Below, one piece after another: positions 61,001-64,000 of a DNA stretch of 64,000 nt. The DNA comes from Zymoseptoria tritici IPO323 (taxonomy: Eukaryota; Ascomycota; Dothideomycetes; Mycosphaerellales; Mycosphaerellaceae). The stretch is taken from the NCBI RefSeq assembly GCF_000219625.1, contig NC_018218.1:1-64000 (forward strand), given 5' to 3'. The notes under the pieces are model-generated. The model did no database searches and had not been told where the DNA came from. It was given only the letters and a program-made list of their open reading frames with translations. Position 1 is the stretch's first letter, and each line of letters opens with the position of its first letter. Both the position numbers and the translations under genes were made by a program.

Positions 61001-61440
61001 GAGAGGAAGATATAGCCGAAGAGGCTAAGAAGTAGAGCCTAACCCGGATTATACCGGAAGAAAGCTGCCTAAAGCGGGACTTACGAGGAGCCAATTACTT
61101 TTTAAAGGCGCCGCGGTCCTTCCAGAAGCGCTTCCTCTAGTATCGGCGTAGAACCTTCTATACCTATAGTTTCTGCGTCTGTACAAGCAAATTCATCCGA
61201 GGACACGAGACTTGCTACCGGGAAAACAGGACAAGCTGGCTCTCGAGGAAGGAACAACGGGCGAAGCAGAAGATGCATAAGAAAATGGGCACTACGAACA
61301 CGAAGTTTACCGAGGTAGACTTCCTTCTAAATACAGGATGCTAGGAGCGAGCTAACAAGATCCTCGAGCGAATCTCGACGAAGATTACGAAGGAGGAAGC
61401 TGCAAAGGAGGAAGCGGAGGAAGCGGCGGCACAGACCTAG
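58087..61440 (+). pseudogene. Telomeric LINE copy 3 ORF2 (APE-RT)
   Basis: Same length after the overlap as copy 2 and the same domains. RT palm segment (LFNIFIDSLLEDLNRP, FFADN) is open at 60133-60333; elsewhere TAG codons interrupt the frame. The C-terminal Cys-His cluster is at about 61170-61220. Not functional. Confidence 0.88.
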
Positions 61441-62513
61441 TGCACACTATCCTAAGTAGGATGTTAAAAGGCTCCGTCCGATAAGTAGGATGTAAAGTGG
61501 CTCTGTCCGATAAGTAGGATGTAAAGTGGCTCCGTCTAATAAGTAGGACGTAAAGTGGCTCCGTCCGATAAGTAGGACATAAAGTAGCTCCGTCGACCCG
61601 GGACGTAAAAGCAGAGATTATCCCTCGAGGATAAATTAGGCGTTTACCCTATCGAAAAGGAGTCTCTTCCCTCGAGATAAAAGTAGGCGTCCGATTGGTA
61701 GGACGTTAAAAGGCTGCGCTACGACGTGGGAGACGTGGGCGACTAGCGAGGCCCGGACTGGCTCCGCACCGGACGATCAACTCTATCCGGAAGGCCTAGC
61801 AGTAGATGTAAGGCGTGTACCCTAGATCTGCGGCTGCTTCCTCTTAAAGCCGGGGAGCGGGAGGAAGAAAACTAGTACCTCTGCAGAGCAGTAGGAGGCT
61901 TAGAGGAATGCGAAGGCGACAGCGTAGTAGGGGAGAGGAGTAGACGACGACGATTGCTAGAAGAGGAATTCTAGCCGAAGGGAAGACGGCACTCCCCAAA
62001 CCGTTCGGGAAGCACTTATGGACTGGTGTACAAGCGGCTCGATCGGAATTAAATGTCTCCGATAGTAGATACGCCGGACGGAGGGAGGACAGAGCTCCAC
62101 CGGACGGTCTTAAAGCGGGATGTTCCCCCTTAACGAGACGGGGTTACAGTTTCGGGCGGATGAGGAGACGCATACCTCGTCCGTCACCTGGGAGGTTTAG
62201 AAACCTAAGGTACGATAGATAGTAAGCGATTACCGGAGCGATATTGTGCGTTAGGATGCGGATTAGCCTATCGGTGGTCTCTCTTTTTTGGCGGTTTGGT
62301 CAACTCGGGAGATGGTAAAAAGGACACCGTAAAACGTAGTTAGGCTAGGAGTAGCTGCGGTGCCGTGCATCGCGAGGCGCTTTACGTAGGAGCGTAGGTC
62401 TATTTCCTCCCCTCTAAAGACGGCTAAAAGAGCCGGGAGCAAGGGCTTGGATAGGGCTTTAGTTCAGATTAGGTGCAAAGGTAGACTAGCCTATATAAAC
62501 AAGTACAATAAAC

Positions 62514-62552
62514 CCCTAACCCTAACCCCTAACCCTAACCCTAACCCTAAGC
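62514..62552 (+). repeat. Interstitial telomere tract T5: six CCCTAA units plus GC
   Basis: Identical in sequence and setting to the tract at 26904-26942, including the single extra C after the second unit. It marks the seam between units 2 and 3. Confidence 0.95.
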
Positions 62553-62881
62553 TTTGGAAACCTAAGGTACGATAGACGGTAAGCGATTGCTAGAGCGATA
62601 TTGTGCGTTAGGATGCGGACTAGCCTATCGGTAGTCTCTCTTTTTAGCGGTTTGGTTAACTCGGGAGATGATAAAAAGGACACCGTAAAACGTAGTTAGG
62701 CTAGGAGTAGCTGCGGTGCCGTGCATCGCGAGGCGCTTTACGTAGGAGCGTGGGTCTGTTTCCTCCCCTCTAAAGACGGCTAAAAGAGCCGGGAGTAAGG
62801 GCTTAGATAGGGCTTCAGTTCAGATCAGGTGCAAAGGTAGACTAGCCTATATAAACAAGTACAATGAACCCCTAACCCTAA
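62553..62881 (+). mobile_element. 5'-truncated telomeric LINE tail, unit 3
   Basis: Same truncation point and length as 26943-27271. Ends in CCCTAACCCTAA at 62870-62881. Confidence 0.92.
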
Positions 62882-63832
62882 TCCTCCTCGGATCTTGCGC
62901 CCTTTCCCCTGTTCCGGAGGAAGACTTCTCCCTTTTACGGCTGCGGGACGAGGTTAGGTCGGCGTTGCGTAGAGGACGGGGGGAGTGCGTACTATTACAA
63001 TGTGAGCCTAGGCTAGTCCCTGGTTGTAGAGATCTATCCTCTACTTATGCACCGCTCTCCGGATAAGATTGTCGCGCGCCCTACCTAGGTAACTAGCCGC
63101 TACCCCCTACTCCGCGGGAGTAAGGGCTATATAGCTAGGCCGAAACACGAAGCGGGAGATGTCCCGCTCTACTTGAGCCCGAGTCTTTCCCTGCACCTAG
63201 GGAGTCCGGCAGAGGTTGGAGAAATCTAGCTAGTTTATGTACTCCACCGCAGCCCTCTTATAATCCCAAGTCTCCTCGTAGACTAGGGCCCTATATAGCC
63301 GAAGAGCACTAGGAAGTAGTACTAAGTTGTCCTTATTTTCCTCCGACCTAAAGAGTAGGAATCTAGTCTAGGTGTTACATGCTCCGCCCGGCATACCGGT
63401 TATTCCGGGAATAATAGGTTTGTCCCGGGCGGCAGTCTCGTAGACCTACTGTAGGAGATCTCTCTTAAATTTAGTTAGACTGGCGGGAGCATAGTTGGGG
63501 AAGTTCTGCTCTATTTGGCGCTTGTCTAGAGTTTGGTTTAGGGCATATATATTAGGGAAGACCGGAGCAGCTATGTCGATAATAGTGTGGACGATTGTCA
63601 ATGTAGGAGTGCAGTCGTAGTAGAAGGTGTGGGTATGTAGTTGCTAGAGGTGAGGGGTAGTATGTTGTCGTAAGAGGTAGTAATCGTAGACTGTGTAAAG
63701 GTCTAAGGAAAAGGGGAAGAAAGGATTGCGGAAGTTAATAAAAGAGAGAGGGTTTAAAAAGAAGAATGCAGTCGCTTTTGTGCCCTTAGAGGGGCGACCT
63801 GCTAGTGAATTCGACCACGTGCTAGCAGTTAC
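62882..63832 (-). pseudogene. Gene Y copy 2, cut at its 3' end by telomere repeat
   Basis: Matches 27272-28222 at an offset of 35,610 bp with only scattered C/T and G/A differences. Same reading frame, same RIP-type stops and same run into the telomeric seam. Family unknown. Confidence 0.6.
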
Positions 63833-63869
63833 TAGCTTAAAGCTTGTGATAGTACGTGAATTCGATTAT

Positions 63870-64000
63870 TCACCTGCTAGAATCAGCTAGACGATTATAA
63901 TACTTTAGCTACGCTATTGTACTTACTTCGACCTCGAATTTGTACATCTGCTCTATATATGCGAGCTTTTATTCTTAGAGCAATTTAAGGCTCTCCTAGA
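63870..64000 (-). pseudogene. dim-2-like: DIM-2-type methyltransferase copy 3, C-terminal tail only (window edge)
   Basis: Matches 28260-28390, the last codons and TGA stop of the methyltransferase. The gene continues beyond the window on the right. Confidence 0.8.

Larger units (their letters stand above)
54595..62525 (+). mobile_element. Telomeric LINE copy 3, about 7.9 kb
   Basis: Same structure as copies 1 and 2: 56-bp monomers (54720-54990 and 55220-55400), ORF1, ORF2, five 29-bp monomers (61455-61595) and a CCCTAACCCTAA end at 62514-62525. Same orientation. Heavily RIP-mutated. Its 5' side continues into region A, like copy 1 and unlike copy 2. Confidence 0.9.

Overview
The window is the left end of a chromosome from a filamentous ascomycete. 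It opens with about 120 bp of CCCTAA telomere repeat. Behind it, almost every gene-like sequence is a repeat whose reading frames are punctured by TAG and TAA codons that arise from C-to-T change at CpA on either strand, the signature of repeat-induced point mutation (RIP). The two LTRs of the large retrotransposon differ at ten positions, all CA-to-TA or TG-to-TA. A RIP-killed DIM-2-type DNA methyltransferase gene is repeated at this chromosome end. Amplified, RIP-inactivated subtelomeric copies of such a gene are a published feature of Zymoseptoria tritici (Mycosphaerella graminicola), so that species or a close relative is my best guess, not a proof.

Layout. Unit 1 (135-26942), telomere-proximal: DNA methyltransferase (-) cut off by the telomere at 135 and split by a young LINE fragment (605-1408); a 1.4 kb divergent intergenic region; unknown gene X (+, 4585-7189, one intact 49-nt intron); a repeat region with a hAT transposon (8343-9332); LINE copy 1 (10271-18406); a truncated LINE; LINE copy 2 (18929-26915). 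Unit 2 (26943-62552): truncated LINE tail; unknown gene Y (-, running into telomere repeat); nearly complete methyltransferase (-, 28260-32234); a 13.8 kb Ty3/Gypsy-type retrotransposon (32368-46195) with an unusual extra ORF; gene X again; the repeat region with a longer hAT; LINE copy 3 (54595-62525). Unit 3 begins at 62553 with the same truncated LINE, gene Y and the tail of the methyltransferase, and runs off the window. Equivalent points of units 2 and 3 lie 35,610 bp apart.

Every LINE copy, full or 5'-truncated, points the same way (5' end to the telomere) and ends in CCCTAACCCTAA. Short interstitial telomere tracts separate the copies. In this orientation the RNA 3' end could pair with the telomeric G-strand overhang, so these look like telomere-targeted or end-attaching LINEs. 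The window therefore reads as a stack of former chromosome ends: breakage inside a gene, capping by telomere repeat or LINE, then addition of a further subtelomere block, followed by RIP. Apart from the short un-RIPped LINE fragment at 605-1199, no intact protein gene was found.
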